Assembly: GCA_946541275.1 (NCBI GenBank)
Contig: CAMNJH010000004.1
Span: 1 to 46,751, forward strand
Length of the DNA: 46,751 nt
DNA from: an uncultured Prevotellaceae bacterium
GTDB taxonomy: Bacteria; Bacteroidota; Bacteroidia; Bacteroidales; Bacteroidaceae
Direction: 5' to 3'
Below are positions 36,678 through 45,859 of this stretch, piece after piece. The position numbers and the translations under genes are program-made. The first letter of the stretch is position 1. Every line of letters begins with the position of its first letter. The notes beneath the pieces are model-generated. The model made no database searches. It had not been told where the DNA came from and saw only the letters and a list, made by a program, of their open reading frames with translations.

Positions 36678-39600
36678 ATGAAACGCCTTCTCCCCCTCCT
36701 GTTGATTGGCTGCATGGTGTGCAGCATTGTGACGGCAGCATCCGTCAGTGTTGTGAACCTCCGAGTGGAGAACCTCACTGAGCCGCTGGGTATCGACACC
36801 AGTGAGCCGCGCTTCTCGTGGATGATTACGTCGGAACAGAATGACGTGGTGCAGACGGGCTATCAGCTGGTGGTAGCAGGCGACGAGGGCGAAGTGTGGA
36901 ACACGGGGCGCGTGGCATCTGACGAGCAGCTGTGGATTCCCTATCGTGGCAAACGGTTGCGCAGTGGCCAGCATCTGACTTGGAAGGTGAAGGTGTTCAC
37001 CAACAAGGGCGAAACGGCATGGAGCGCTGAACAGCGCTTCAGCATTGGCCTGCTTACCGAAGGGCAGTGGGGCGGCCGGTGGATAGGGCTGGAAAGCGTG
37101 CAGACCGGCGAAAAGGCTGGTCAGGTGCATAGTCGGCTGGCAGCGCGCTATCTGCGCCAGCTGTTCGTGCTGCAGGGCAAACCCATCCGCCGGGCTACGG
37201 CCTATGTGTCGGGACTGGGCTTCTACCGCTTCTTCGTGGGCGGACAGGAAGTGGGAGCCGACGACATGCTGAAACCAGCACCGTCGGACTATCGGAAAAC
37301 CATCTATTACAATACTTATGATGTAACGGCACAGATGGCCGACAGCCTGGTGGTGGGCATCATCCTGGGCAATGGCAAATATTTCGCCCCGCGCCAGGAC
37401 AAACCCTATAAGAACACCACTTTTGGCCTGCCGAAATGTCGTGTGAACATTATCGTAGAATATACCGACGGCACCACGCAGCGGCTGGTCACCGACGAAA
37501 AATGGCGCGTCACGGCCAGTGGCCCCATCCGTGCCAACAATGAGTACGATGGCGAGGAGTATGACGCTCGTATGGAACTGAGCGGTTGGCTCAGCCCTGG
37601 CTATGATGCTTCTGCCTGGTTGCCAGCCGAGCGTACCGCCCTGCCAACGGCCACCCTGCGTGGGCAGATGATGGCGGGCATGAACCCTATGGGTCCCATC
37701 AGCCCCACTGCTGCGGGTTCCCAAGGCACCATCTATGATTTCCGCCAAAACATGGCTGGATGGGTGTCGTTCCGGCCCAAAGGCAAGGCTGGCGATACCA
37801 TCCGCGTGCGCTATGCCGAGCGGCTGAACGACGACGGCTCGCTCTATGTGGCCAATCTGCGCAATGCCAGTTCTACCGATGTCTATGTCTGCAACGGCCA
37901 TGAGACCACCGCCTGGCATCCCTCATTTGTCTATCACGGCTTCCGCTATGTGGAGGTGACGGGCCCCGCTGAGCAGGTACAGGCCTGGACCGTTGGAGAC
38001 AAAATGGAGCTGACGGGCACCTTCGAGTGCAGTGATACCATCCTGAACAAAGTGATGGAGGCCGCTCGCTGGGGCATCGCCTCCAATTACAAAGGCATGC
38101 CTGTCGACTGTCCGCAGCGCAATGAGCGTCAGCCCTGGCTGGGCGACCGTACTGTGGGCGCCCTGGGCGAGAGCTTCCTGTACGGCAATGAACGCCTCTA
38201 TGCCAAGTGGATGCGTGACATTTGCGAATCGCAGCGCAGTGATGGCGTCATCCCCGATGTGGCACCTGCCTTCTGGAACTATTACAGTGACGATGTCACC
38301 TGGCCAGCCGCCCTGCCGTTCATCTGCCAGATGCTCTATGAGCAGTTTGGCAATCCGCAGCCCATCCGTGACAGCTATCCGGCCATGAAGCAATGGGCGC
38401 TGCACATGATGGATGAGGGCATGCGCGACGGGCTGGTCACCAAGGATAAATATGGAGACTGGTGCATGCCGCCCGAGAAGCTGGAACTGATACACAGTCA
38501 GGATCCTGCCCGCCAGACCGATGGCTCGCTCATTGCCACAGCGTATATGATTCGTTGCCTGCAGCTGTTGCAGCAGTTTGCCCAGATGCAGCAACTCAGC
38601 GACGACGCCTATTACTGGCAGAAGCGCTGCGAAATCATGGCCACCGACTTCAATCGCCGTTTCCTCCATGTCAACAAGGGCAGCAGTCCGCGCCCTGGCC
38701 ATCCGCTCTTTCCTGACAGTACCTATTACGACAACAATACCGCCACCGCCAACCTGTTGCCGCTGGCTTTCGGCATCGTGCCCGAGGAGCATCGGCAGGA
38801 GGTGATGAAAAACGTGGTGACTTCCATCCTGGAGCAGGGCAATGGCCATGTGTCAAGTGGTGTCATCGGCATCTCGTGGCTCCTTCGCACGCTGGCCGAC
38901 AATGGCTATCAGGATGTGGCCTATCTGATTGCCACCCAGAAGACCTATCCTTCATGGGGCTACATGGTAGAGAACGGCGCCACCACCATCTGGGAGTTGT
39001 GGAACGGCGACAAGGCCGACCCCGCCATGAATAGCGGAAATCATGTGATGCTGCTGGGCGACCTCATCACCTGGGTGTATCAGTATCTGGGTGGCATCAG
39101 GCAGCAGCCCAGGGGCGACGATGGTGCCACGGCCTACAAGACCATTCAGCTGAAACCCTCGTTCCATTTGCAGGACTGCGAGTGGGCCAACACCACCTTC
39201 CAGTCGCTCTATGGGCCCATTGTCAGCAACTGGAAGAAGACTTTGCAGCATGTGGACTGGCATGTGGAGGTGCCCTGCAACACTTCGGCTCAGCTGTGCC
39301 TGCCCGATGGCAGTACGAAGCTGTTGGGTTCTGGCAAGTACGACCTCAGCCTGGATATTCCCACTGCTGATGCCGCCATCGTGGCCGATGAGTTCCTATA
39401 CGACCATACCTATTTCCCGCAGGCACATGCTTCAACCATCGTAGAGCTGAAGAATGGTGACCTGGTGGCGTCCTACTTCGGCGGCACCAAGGAGCGCGAC
39501 CCCGACGTGTGCATCTGGGTGAGTATCAAGAAGAAGGGAGCCAAGCAGTGGAGCGCCCCCATTCTGGCTGCCGATGGCGTGCTGTCGCTCGACGACCCCC

Positions 39601-40583
39601 GTGCCCCATTGGCCGGCCTCAGTGGCCTGGATGGCGAGACCACACCAGCCGTCAATGGCCCCATCCGCTCCTTGTCGTACAAGGCCGTGGCCAAGAGTGG
39701 CCTTCCTGATGAGCAGAACTACGACTATGGCACCAAGACCACTCGCCTTTCCGGCATCCCTGAAAGCCTGAAGCGCAAAGCCTGCTGGAATCCTGTGCTC
39801 TTCCAGATGCCAGGTGGCGAACTGTGGCTGTTTTTCAAGATTGGTTCCACCGTGGGTGACTGGGCAGGCTGGCTGACCAAGTCGAAAGATGGCGGACGCA
39901 CATGGAGCGATAAGGAGCCCTTACCTGAGGGCTTCCTGGGTCCTATTAAGAACAAGCCGCTGCTGTTGACATCCGACAAGGATAAGAAGGGTGGGCGCTT
40001 GATCTGTGGCTCCAGCACCGAGTCGAAGGGATGGCGCTTCCATGTGGAAATCTATGACCTGCTCACCCGCCAATGGCAGTATGTAGGTCCCGTGGAGTCC
40101 ACGCTGGCACCGCCCACCGAGAAGCCTGACACGCTGCAGCCCATCGACTGCATACAACCCTCACTGTTGCAACTGAAGGATGGTCGTCTGCAGGTGCTGA
40201 TGCGCACCCGCAACGGCAAGGTGGCCACCAGCTACAGCGCCGACCAGGGCCTGACATGGACACCAGTGGAGCTGACCACGCTGCCCAACAACCAGTCGGG
40301 AACCGATGCCGTCACCATGAGCGATGGTCGCCATGTGATTATCTACAATGACTTCGAAACCCTGCCTGGCACGAAGAAAGGCCCGCGCACTCCGCTCAGC
40401 TTGGCCGTCAGCGATGACGGGGTGACTTGGCAGCATGTGCTCACCCTGGAGGATTCGCCCGTCAGCCAGTATTCCTATCCCGCCATCATCGAAGGTCGCG
40501 ACGGCACGCTCCTTATGGTCTACACCTGGCGCCGTCAGCGTGTGGCTTACAAGAAGGTCAATCTGAACCTGCTGAACCGCTGA
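36678..40583 (+). CDS. Two-domain enzyme: N-terminal GH78 alpha-L-rhamnosidase type, C-terminal BNR/sialidase-like domain
   Basis: GH78: 'VVNLRVENLTEPLGIDTSEPRFSW', 'GMPVDCPQRNERQPWLGDRTVGALGE', 'GATTIWELWNGD'. C-terminal half (from ~39385): 'HASTIVELKNGDLVASYFGGTKERDPDVCIW' and Asp boxes SKDGGRTW, SADQGLTW, SDDGVTW. Confidence 0.88.
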   Translation: MKRLLPLLLIGCMVCSIVTAASVSVVNLRVENLTEPLGIDTSEPRFSWMITSEQNDVVQTGYQLVVAGDEGEVWNTGRVASDEQLWIPYRGKRLRSGQHLTWKVKVFTNKGETAWSAEQRFSIGLLTEGQWGGRWIGLESVQTGEKAGQVHSRLAARYLRQLFVLQGKPIRRATAYVSGLGFYRFFVGGQEVGADDMLKPAPSDYRKTIYYNTYDVTAQMADSLVVGIILGNGKYFAPRQDKPYKNTTFGLPKCRVNIIVEYTDGTTQRLVTDEKWRVTASGPIRANNEYDGEEYDARMELSGWLSPGYDASAWLPAERTALPTATLRGQMMAGMNPMGPISPTAAGSQGTIYDFRQNMAGWVSFRPKGKAGDTIRVRYAERLNDDGSLYVANLRNASSTDVYVCNGHETTAWHPSFVYHGFRYVEVTGPAEQVQAWTVGDKMELTGTFECSDTILNKVMEAARWGIASNYKGMPVDCPQRNERQPWLGDRTVGALGESFLYGNERLYAKWMRDICESQRSDGVIPDVAPAFWNYYSDDVTWPAALPFICQMLYEQFGNPQPIRDSYPAMKQWALHMMDEGMRDGLVTKDKYGDWCMPPEKLELIHSQDPARQTDGSLIATAYMIRCLQLLQQFAQMQQLSDDAYYWQKRCEIMATDFNRRFLHVNKGSSPRPGHPLFPDSTYYDNNTATANLLPLAFGIVPEEHRQEVMKNVVTSILEQGNGHVSSGVIGISWLLRTLADNGYQDVAYLIATQKTYPSWGYMVENGATTIWELWNGDKADPAMNSGNHVMLLGDLITWVYQYLGGIRQQPRGDDGATAYKTIQLKPSFHLQDCEWANTTFQSLYGPIVSNWKKTLQHVDWHVEVPCNTSAQLCLPDGSTKLLGSGKYDLSLDIPTADAAIVADEFLYDHTYFPQAHASTIVELKNGDLVASYFGGTKERDPDVCIWVSIKKKGAKQWSAPILAADGVLSLDDPRAPLAGLSGLDGETTPAVNGPIRSLSYKAVAKSGLPDEQNYDYGTKTTRLSGIPESLKRKACWNPVLFQMPGGELWLFFKIGSTVGDWAGWLTKSKDGGRTWSDKEPLPEGFLGPIKNKPLLLTSDKDKKGGRLICGSSTESKGWRFHVEIYDLLTRQWQYVGPVESTLAPPTEKPDTLQPIDCIQPSLLQLKDGRLQVLMRTRNGKVATSYSADQGLTWTPVELTTLPNNQSGTDAVTMSDGRHVIIYNDFETLPGTKKGPRTPLSLAVSDDGVTWQHVLTLEDSPVSQYSYPAIIEGRDGTLLMVYTWRRQRVAYKKVNLNLLNR

Positions 40584-40611
40584 GCGGTTGCTTCTGCTCC
40601 GTCCCCGGTCC

Positions 40612-42594
40612 TTATGATTTCTTGGTGCGGGTAGCGCGGATGAAGTAGGCAATCAGCAAGATGTAGGCTGCAAGTGCTGCCAGCTCTGAGAGCGGGTTGG
40701 CCATCCACTCCTCGCTGATGAAGTTCAGTCCGCCGAAGCGCATCAGTGCGCTCACCACGCCCATCAAGGCACCGCCGGCAATGAATCCCGAGGCAATGAG
40801 CGTACCACGCTCGCCGCGAGCTTCATTCTCGGCCTTGTCCTTCGAACGCGAGGTGACATACCAGTTGATGGCGCCGCCTACCACCAGCGGGGTGTTCAGC
40901 TCCAGGGGGATGAACATGCCCAGCGCCACGGCCAGGGCCGGCATTCCGCAGAAATTGATAATCAGTGCTATGACAGCGCCAATGCCATAGAGCACCCAGG
41001 GGGCTCCCTGTCCGCTCATCACGGGGTCTATGACGGCGGCCATGGCGTTGGCCTGAGGAGCAGCCAGCTGTCCTGAAGCAAAGCCATAGGTCTCGTTCAG
41101 CAGCATGATGACGCCGCCCACCGTGGCAGCCGATACCAGTGTGCCCAGGAACTTCCACGACTCCTGCTTGCGGGGCGTCGTGCCCAGCCAGTAACCAATC
41201 TTCAGGTCAGTGATGAAAGCTCCGGCCATGCTCAGCGCCGTACATACCACGCCGCCCATAATCAGTGCAGCCACCATGCCGCTGGGGCCCTTCAGTCCCA
41301 CTGCCGACAGTACGACGGAGGCCAGGATGAGCGTCATCAGCGTCATGCCTGATACGGGGTTGCTGCCCACGATGGCAATGGCGTTGGCTGCTACGGTGGT
41401 GAAGAGGAAGGCTATGAAGGTGACCAGCAGAATGCTGACCACGGCAAACATCAGGTTGTGCATCACGCCCAGCCAGAAGAACACGAACGTGACGGCCAGC
41501 GCCGTCATGGAGGCAATGGCGATGAAGCGGAATGACAGGTCGCGCTGCGTGCGCACCTGTTCGGCTGTGCCTCCGGCGCTGCCTTTCAGCTCGCGGCTGG
41601 CCAGCGAGACGGCCGAACGGATGATGCCCCACGACTTCACTATGCCGATGATGCCGGCCATGGCTATGCCGCCAATGCCGATGGAGCGGGCATAGGTCTT
41701 GAAAATCTGCTCGGGTGACATCTGCCCGACGGTCATGCTGACGGCCTCGCCGCCCAGGTTCAGCACCGTGTCGTGGAACAGCAGCGACATGCCCGGAACG
41801 ATGAGCCACCACACGGCCAGCGAGCCCAGACAGATGTACAGGGCGTATTTCAGTCCGATGATATAGCCCAGGCCCAGCACGGCGGCGCCTGTGTTCACCT
41901 TGAACACCAGCTTGGCTTTCTCAGCCACGGTTTCACCCAGTCCCACCATGCGCGTGGTCACCGTTTCATTCCACCAGCCGAAGGTGGCCACGATGAAGTC
42001 GTACAGACCGCCTATCAGTCCGGCCACGATGAGGGGCTTGGCCTGGTCGCCGCCCTTGGCACCGCTCACCAGCACCTGCGTGGTGGCTGTGGCCTCAGGG
42101 AAGGGGTATTTGCCGTGCATGTCCTTCACGAAATACTTGCGGAAGGGTATGAGGAACAGGATGCCCAGTATGCCGCCCAGCGCCGAGGCCATGAACACCT
42201 GCACGAACGAGGCCGACATCTCAGCGCCGTACTTGGCTTGCAGGATATAGATGGCAGGCAGGGTGAAGATGGCACCGGCCACCACTGCACCACTGCAAGC
42301 GCCGATGCTCTGTATGATGACGTTCTCGCCCAGCGCTTTCGAGCGCTTTGCGGCTGTCGACACGCCCACGGCGATGATGGCAATAGGAATGGCTGCCTCG
42401 AATACCTGGCCCACCTTCAGTCCCAGATAGGCGGCTGCTGCCGAGAAAAGCATGGCCATAAGGATGCCCCACGTCACCGACCATGTGTTTACTTCGGGGT
42501 ACTGGCTGCGGGGCGACATCAGCGGCTCGTACTCTTCTCCTTCTTTCAGCTCGCGGAACGCGTTGTCCGGCAGCTGGGTCTTGATTTCTTCCAT
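40612..42594 (-). CDS. OPT-family oligopeptide transporter
   Basis: 660 aa multi-pass; 'ELTIRA'-like start replaced by 'EVNTWSVTWGILMAMLFSAAAAYLGLKVGQVFEAAIPIAIIAVGVS', 'GKYPFPEATATTQVLVSGAKG', 'GNPVSGMT'-like SNPVSGMTLMTLI. Confidence 0.9.
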   Translation of the reverse strand: MEEIKTQLPDNAFRELKEGEEYEPLMSPRSQYPEVNTWSVTWGILMAMLFSAAAAYLGLKVGQVFEAAIPIAIIAVGVSTAAKRSKALGENVIIQSIGACSGAVVAGAIFTLPAIYILQAKYGAEMSASFVQVFMASALGGILGILFLIPFRKYFVKDMHGKYPFPEATATTQVLVSGAKGGDQAKPLIVAGLIGGLYDFIVATFGWWNETVTTRMVGLGETVAEKAKLVFKVNTGAAVLGLGYIIGLKYALYICLGSLAVWWLIVPGMSLLFHDTVLNLGGEAVSMTVGQMSPEQIFKTYARSIGIGGIAMAGIIGIVKSWGIIRSAVSLASRELKGSAGGTAEQVRTQRDLSFRFIAIASMTALAVTFVFFWLGVMHNLMFAVVSILLVTFIAFLFTTVAANAIAIVGSNPVSGMTLMTLILASVVLSAVGLKGPSGMVAALIMGGVVCTALSMAGAFITDLKIGYWLGTTPRKQESWKFLGTLVSAATVGGVIMLLNETYGFASGQLAAPQANAMAAVIDPVMSGQGAPWVLYGIGAVIALIINFCGMPALAVALGMFIPLELNTPLVVGGAINWYVTSRSKDKAENEARGERGTLIASGFIAGGALMGVVSALMRFGGLNFISEEWMANPLSELAALAAYILLIAYFIRATRTKKS

Positions 42595-42748
42595 ATCTGT
42601 GTTGATTTGATGTGCGTTTGATGGGTTGGCTGCTCGCGGAGTGGGGATGCTGAGCTCCTCTTTTTCCGTTTTTCAGCTGCAAAGGTACAAAAATATTCAT
42701 AATTAAGGCTGAATAATTCACAATAATTTTGTACCTTTGCGCCCAATT

Positions 42749-43885
42749 ATGACAGAACGCGCTATAATAGGTTTCGATGCCAAGCGCATTGTGCGCAATG
42801 GCACTGGGCTTGGTAATTACGGACGAACGCTGGTGAACGACCTGGCTGCGCTCGACGAGTTTTCGCTGCGCCTTTATGCCCCTGACGAGGGGGTTGACGA
42901 GCTTCGTTCACAGATTGTGGAGCGGCAGAATGTGGACTTCTGCTTCCCCCGCCATGCCCACACCTCACTGGGCAAGGCCATGTGGCGCAGTGGCGGCATG
43001 GTGAAGCAGCTGCTGGCCGACGGGGTGCAGATATACCATGGCCTGTCGGGCGAGCTGCCCAAGGGCATCAGCCAGAGCGGCATCCGTTCAGTGGTCACCA
43101 TCCACGACCTCATCTTCATGCGTCATCCCGAGTATTATAATAAGGTGGACGTAAAGCTCTACACCCGCAAGTTCCTGCAGACGCTGCAAGAGGCCGACCG
43201 CATAGTGGCCATCAGTGAGTGCACGCGCCGCGACATCTGCGAGCTGGGAGGCATTGACCAGAGCCGGGTCGACGTCATCTACCAGAGCTGTGCTCCCCGT
43301 TTCGACCAGGTGCCAGAGCCCAGGAAGATGTGGCAGGGGCGTGAGAAATACGACCTGCCCGACCGCTATGTGCTGAACGTGGGCTCGGTGGAGGAGCGCA
43401 AGAATGTGCTGCTGGCCGTGCGTGCGCTGGACCATCTGCCCGAGGACGTGTCGCTGGTTGTCGTGGGTCGCCAGACGCCCTATAGTGATGCCGTGCACGA
43501 GTACATTCTGGAACACCGGCTGCACAGCCGCGTGCAAATGCTGCACAACGTGCCCGACGACGACCTGCCGTCGCTCTATCGCATGGCCGACTGCTTTGTG
43601 TATCCCTCGCGCTATGAGGGCTTTGGCATTCCCATCATCGAGGCCATCAGCCAGGGACTGCCCATCGTGGCCTGCACGGGCTCGTGTCTGGAGGAGGCAG
43701 GTGGCCCCGACGGCTTGTATGTGGACCCCGACGATGACAAGGCCTTGGCCGACGCCATCAGCCAGGTGCTCTTTGGTGCCCCGGGCCGTCAGCAGCGCAT
43801 TGACCGTAGCCGTCAGTACATCCGCCGTTTTGAGAATACTGATGCAGCACGCCGTTTTGCCCAGCTGTATCAGAGTCTGTTGTAA
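42749..43885 (+). CDS. Family 4-type glycosyltransferase
   Basis: ATG at 42749 (track start is a TTG within the promoter box); 'VVTIHDLIFMRHPEYYNKVDVKLY', 'PDRYVLNVGSVEERKNVLLAVRAL', 'YPSRYEGFGIPIIEAISQGLPIVACTGSCLEEAGG'. Confidence 0.92.
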   Translation: MTERAIIGFDAKRIVRNGTGLGNYGRTLVNDLAALDEFSLRLYAPDEGVDELRSQIVERQNVDFCFPRHAHTSLGKAMWRSGGMVKQLLADGVQIYHGLSGELPKGISQSGIRSVVTIHDLIFMRHPEYYNKVDVKLYTRKFLQTLQEADRIVAISECTRRDICELGGIDQSRVDVIYQSCAPRFDQVPEPRKMWQGREKYDLPDRYVLNVGSVEERKNVLLAVRALDHLPEDVSLVVVGRQTPYSDAVHEYILEHRLHSRVQMLHNVPDDDLPSLYRMADCFVYPSRYEGFGIPIIEAISQGLPIVACTGSCLEEAGGPDGLYVDPDDDKALADAISQVLFGAPGRQQRIDRSRQYIRRFENTDAARRFAQLYQSLL

Positions 43886-43904
43886 TTAACTAAAACAAGA
43901 AGTC

Positions 43905-44069
43905 ATGGAAAAGAAGGTGAAGACGCTCTTGGCAGCCATCGAGAAAGAGGTGCTGCACAAGCCGAGCAAGAAAACACTCGACGCCCTGTCGCTATTGGCT
44001 GGTTTTCAGGACTGGGAGTCCTTTCAGAAAACCTTCAATGGCGATGCTGAGATTCCAGAATCAAAATAA
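43905..44069 (+). CDS. Small 54-aa hypothetical protein (not in the supplied ORF track)
   Basis: MEKKVKTLLAAIEKEVLHKPSKKTLDALSLLAGFQDWESFQKTFNGDAEIPESK*; AACAAGAAGTC leader upstream, 19 nt after the GT stop. Confidence 0.6.
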   Translation: MEKKVKTLLAAIEKEVLHKPSKKTLDALSLLAGFQDWESFQKTFNGDAEIPESK

Positions 44070-44075
44070 TAGGAG

Positions 44076-45551
44076 TTATCCGAAGAACTCGCCGTCGCCC
44101 TGCTGCTGGTCGTAGCTGGAACCGTCGAAGCAGTGGGTGCAGACGTGGTCTTTGGGCAGGCCGATAGACTCAACGAGGTCTTCCAACCGGGCAAACTTCA
44201 GCGAGGTGAGGCCCAGTCGGCGTGCTATCTCGTCGACCATACGCTGATACTCGGGCGAGTCGGTCTTTGCATATTTGTCCAGGTTCTTCTTGTCATCGCC
44301 TTCAAAGTCGCGTATGATGCGGCGGGTGATAAGTTCCAAGTCGCTCTTCGACGAGGTGAAGCCTATGAACGGACAGCCGTAGACCAGTGGGGGGCAGCTG
44401 ATGCGCACGTGCACTTCACTGGCACCATTCTGCACAAACTCGCGCACGTTGTCGCGCAGTTGCGTACCGCGCACGATGCTGTCATCGCAGAACACCACGC
44501 GCTGATCGCGTAGCAGGGCCTCGTTGGGTATCAGCTTCATCTTGGCCACCAGGTCGCGACGGCTCTGGTTGCCCGGGGTGAACGAGCGGGGCCAGGTGGG
44601 CGTGTATTTCAGCACGGCACGCTTGTAGGGAATGCCGCTGCCTTCAGCATAGCCCAGCGCCATGCCCACACCACTGTCGGGGATGCCGCATACCAGGTCG
44701 GCCTCTATGTCGTCGCGCTTGCCCATCATCTTGCCGTTCTTCTCGCGTACATATTCTGTATTGATGCCCTCATAGCACGAGGCGGGGAAACCATAGTACA
44801 CCCACAGGAACGAACAAATCTGGCAGCGCTTGAAGGCTGGCTGCAGCACCTCCATGCCGTCAGCACGCAGGCGCACTATCTCGCCTGGGCCCACATCGCG
44901 CAAGGGCTTATAGTCCAGGTTGGGGAAGCTGGTGGTCTCGCTGCTCGCGGCGTAGGCCTGTATGTATTCGTCGGTGCCGATGGGCGACAGGCGGTGCACC
45001 TCTTTCCGCCCGATGACAATGGGCGTGCGCCCCAGGAAGTCGCGGGCGGCAATGATGCCATCCTCCGTCAGAATGAGTATGGAGCACGAGCCTTTTATCT
45101 TCTGGTAGACGCGGTTGATGCCGTCCACGAACGAGTTGCCCATGTTGATTAGCAGCGCCACTAGCTCCGTCTGGTTCAGGTTGTTGGCGCTCTGCTCGCT
45201 CAGGTGCATGCGCTGGGCCAGCAGCTCGTCGGCAATCTCGCGCAGGTTGTTGATTTTCGCCACCGTCACCACGGCGTAGCGCCCCAGGTGTGAGTTGATG
45301 ATGATGGGCTGCGGGTCGGTATCGCTGATGACGCCCAGTCCCTGGTTGCCCTTGAAGTCCTGCAGCTCGTCCTCGAATTTCGACCTGAAGTAGTCGCGTT
45401 CCAGCGAGTGGATGCTGCGTGAAAAGCCCTTCTCCTTGTCGAAGGTGACCAGACCTGCACGGCGTGTGCCAAGATGTGAGTTGTAGTCGGTTCCGTAAAA
45501 CAAATCGTTTACGCAATCCCTGGTGCTGATGGTTCCGAAAAAGCCGCCCAT
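44076..45551 (-). CDS. PurF-like amidophosphoribosyltransferase homologue lacking the N-terminal catalytic Cys
   Basis: 'MGGFFGTISTRDCVNDLFYGTDYNSHLGTRRAG' class-II-GATase-like fold; PRPP motif 'VVFCDDSIVRGTQLRDNV'. Confidence 0.85.
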   Translation of the reverse strand: MGGFFGTISTRDCVNDLFYGTDYNSHLGTRRAGLVTFDKEKGFSRSIHSLERDYFRSKFEDELQDFKGNQGLGVISDTDPQPIIINSHLGRYAVVTVAKINNLREIADELLAQRMHLSEQSANNLNQTELVALLINMGNSFVDGINRVYQKIKGSCSILILTEDGIIAARDFLGRTPIVIGRKEVHRLSPIGTDEYIQAYAASSETTSFPNLDYKPLRDVGPGEIVRLRADGMEVLQPAFKRCQICSFLWVYYGFPASCYEGINTEYVREKNGKMMGKRDDIEADLVCGIPDSGVGMALGYAEGSGIPYKRAVLKYTPTWPRSFTPGNQSRRDLVAKMKLIPNEALLRDQRVVFCDDSIVRGTQLRDNVREFVQNGASEVHVRISCPPLVYGCPFIGFTSSKSDLELITRRIIRDFEGDDKKNLDKYAKTDSPEYQRMVDEIARRLGLTSLKFARLEDLVESIGLPKDHVCTHCFDGSSYDQQQGDGEFFG

Positions 45552-45578
45552 AAGTATCCTGTTTCTGTTTTGAGGCTA

Positions 45579-45608
45579 CAAAGTTACGAAAAAAGCAGGG
45601 CAATACAA
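45579..45608 (-). promoter_or_regulatory. Promoter for the PurF-like gene
   Basis: Minus strand TTG - 19 nt - TAACTTTG. Confidence 0.6.
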
Positions 45609-45797
45609 AACGTTTTTTCTCATTTTTTTCTTCAATTGAACATTTATTGACTTTGCGCAGGACGGGGAATAGGTGTACCACAGGCCAGTCGGGCAGTGCA
45701 ACACAGTTGGACGAGCTGATAGCTGAATTCTAGTCGTGTCCGTCTTTGCAGCGTCTGTCTTTGTAGGGTGGGGTGGTCATCTTTTCCCTGCTTTTCT

Positions 45798-45828
45798 TTG
45801 GTCGTTTTAAGATATTTTCGTATTTTTG
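45798..45828 (+). promoter_or_regulatory. Promoter for the GH35 gene
   Basis: TTG - 20 nt - TATTTTTG, 31 nt before the ATG. Confidence 0.65.
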
Positions 45829-45859
45829 CATGTCGAAAACAAAAACCTGAAGAAAAAAT

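Noticed and set aside
36660-37919. 419-aa minus-strand ORF
   Set aside because: Antisense to the GH78 domain; no signal or family signature.
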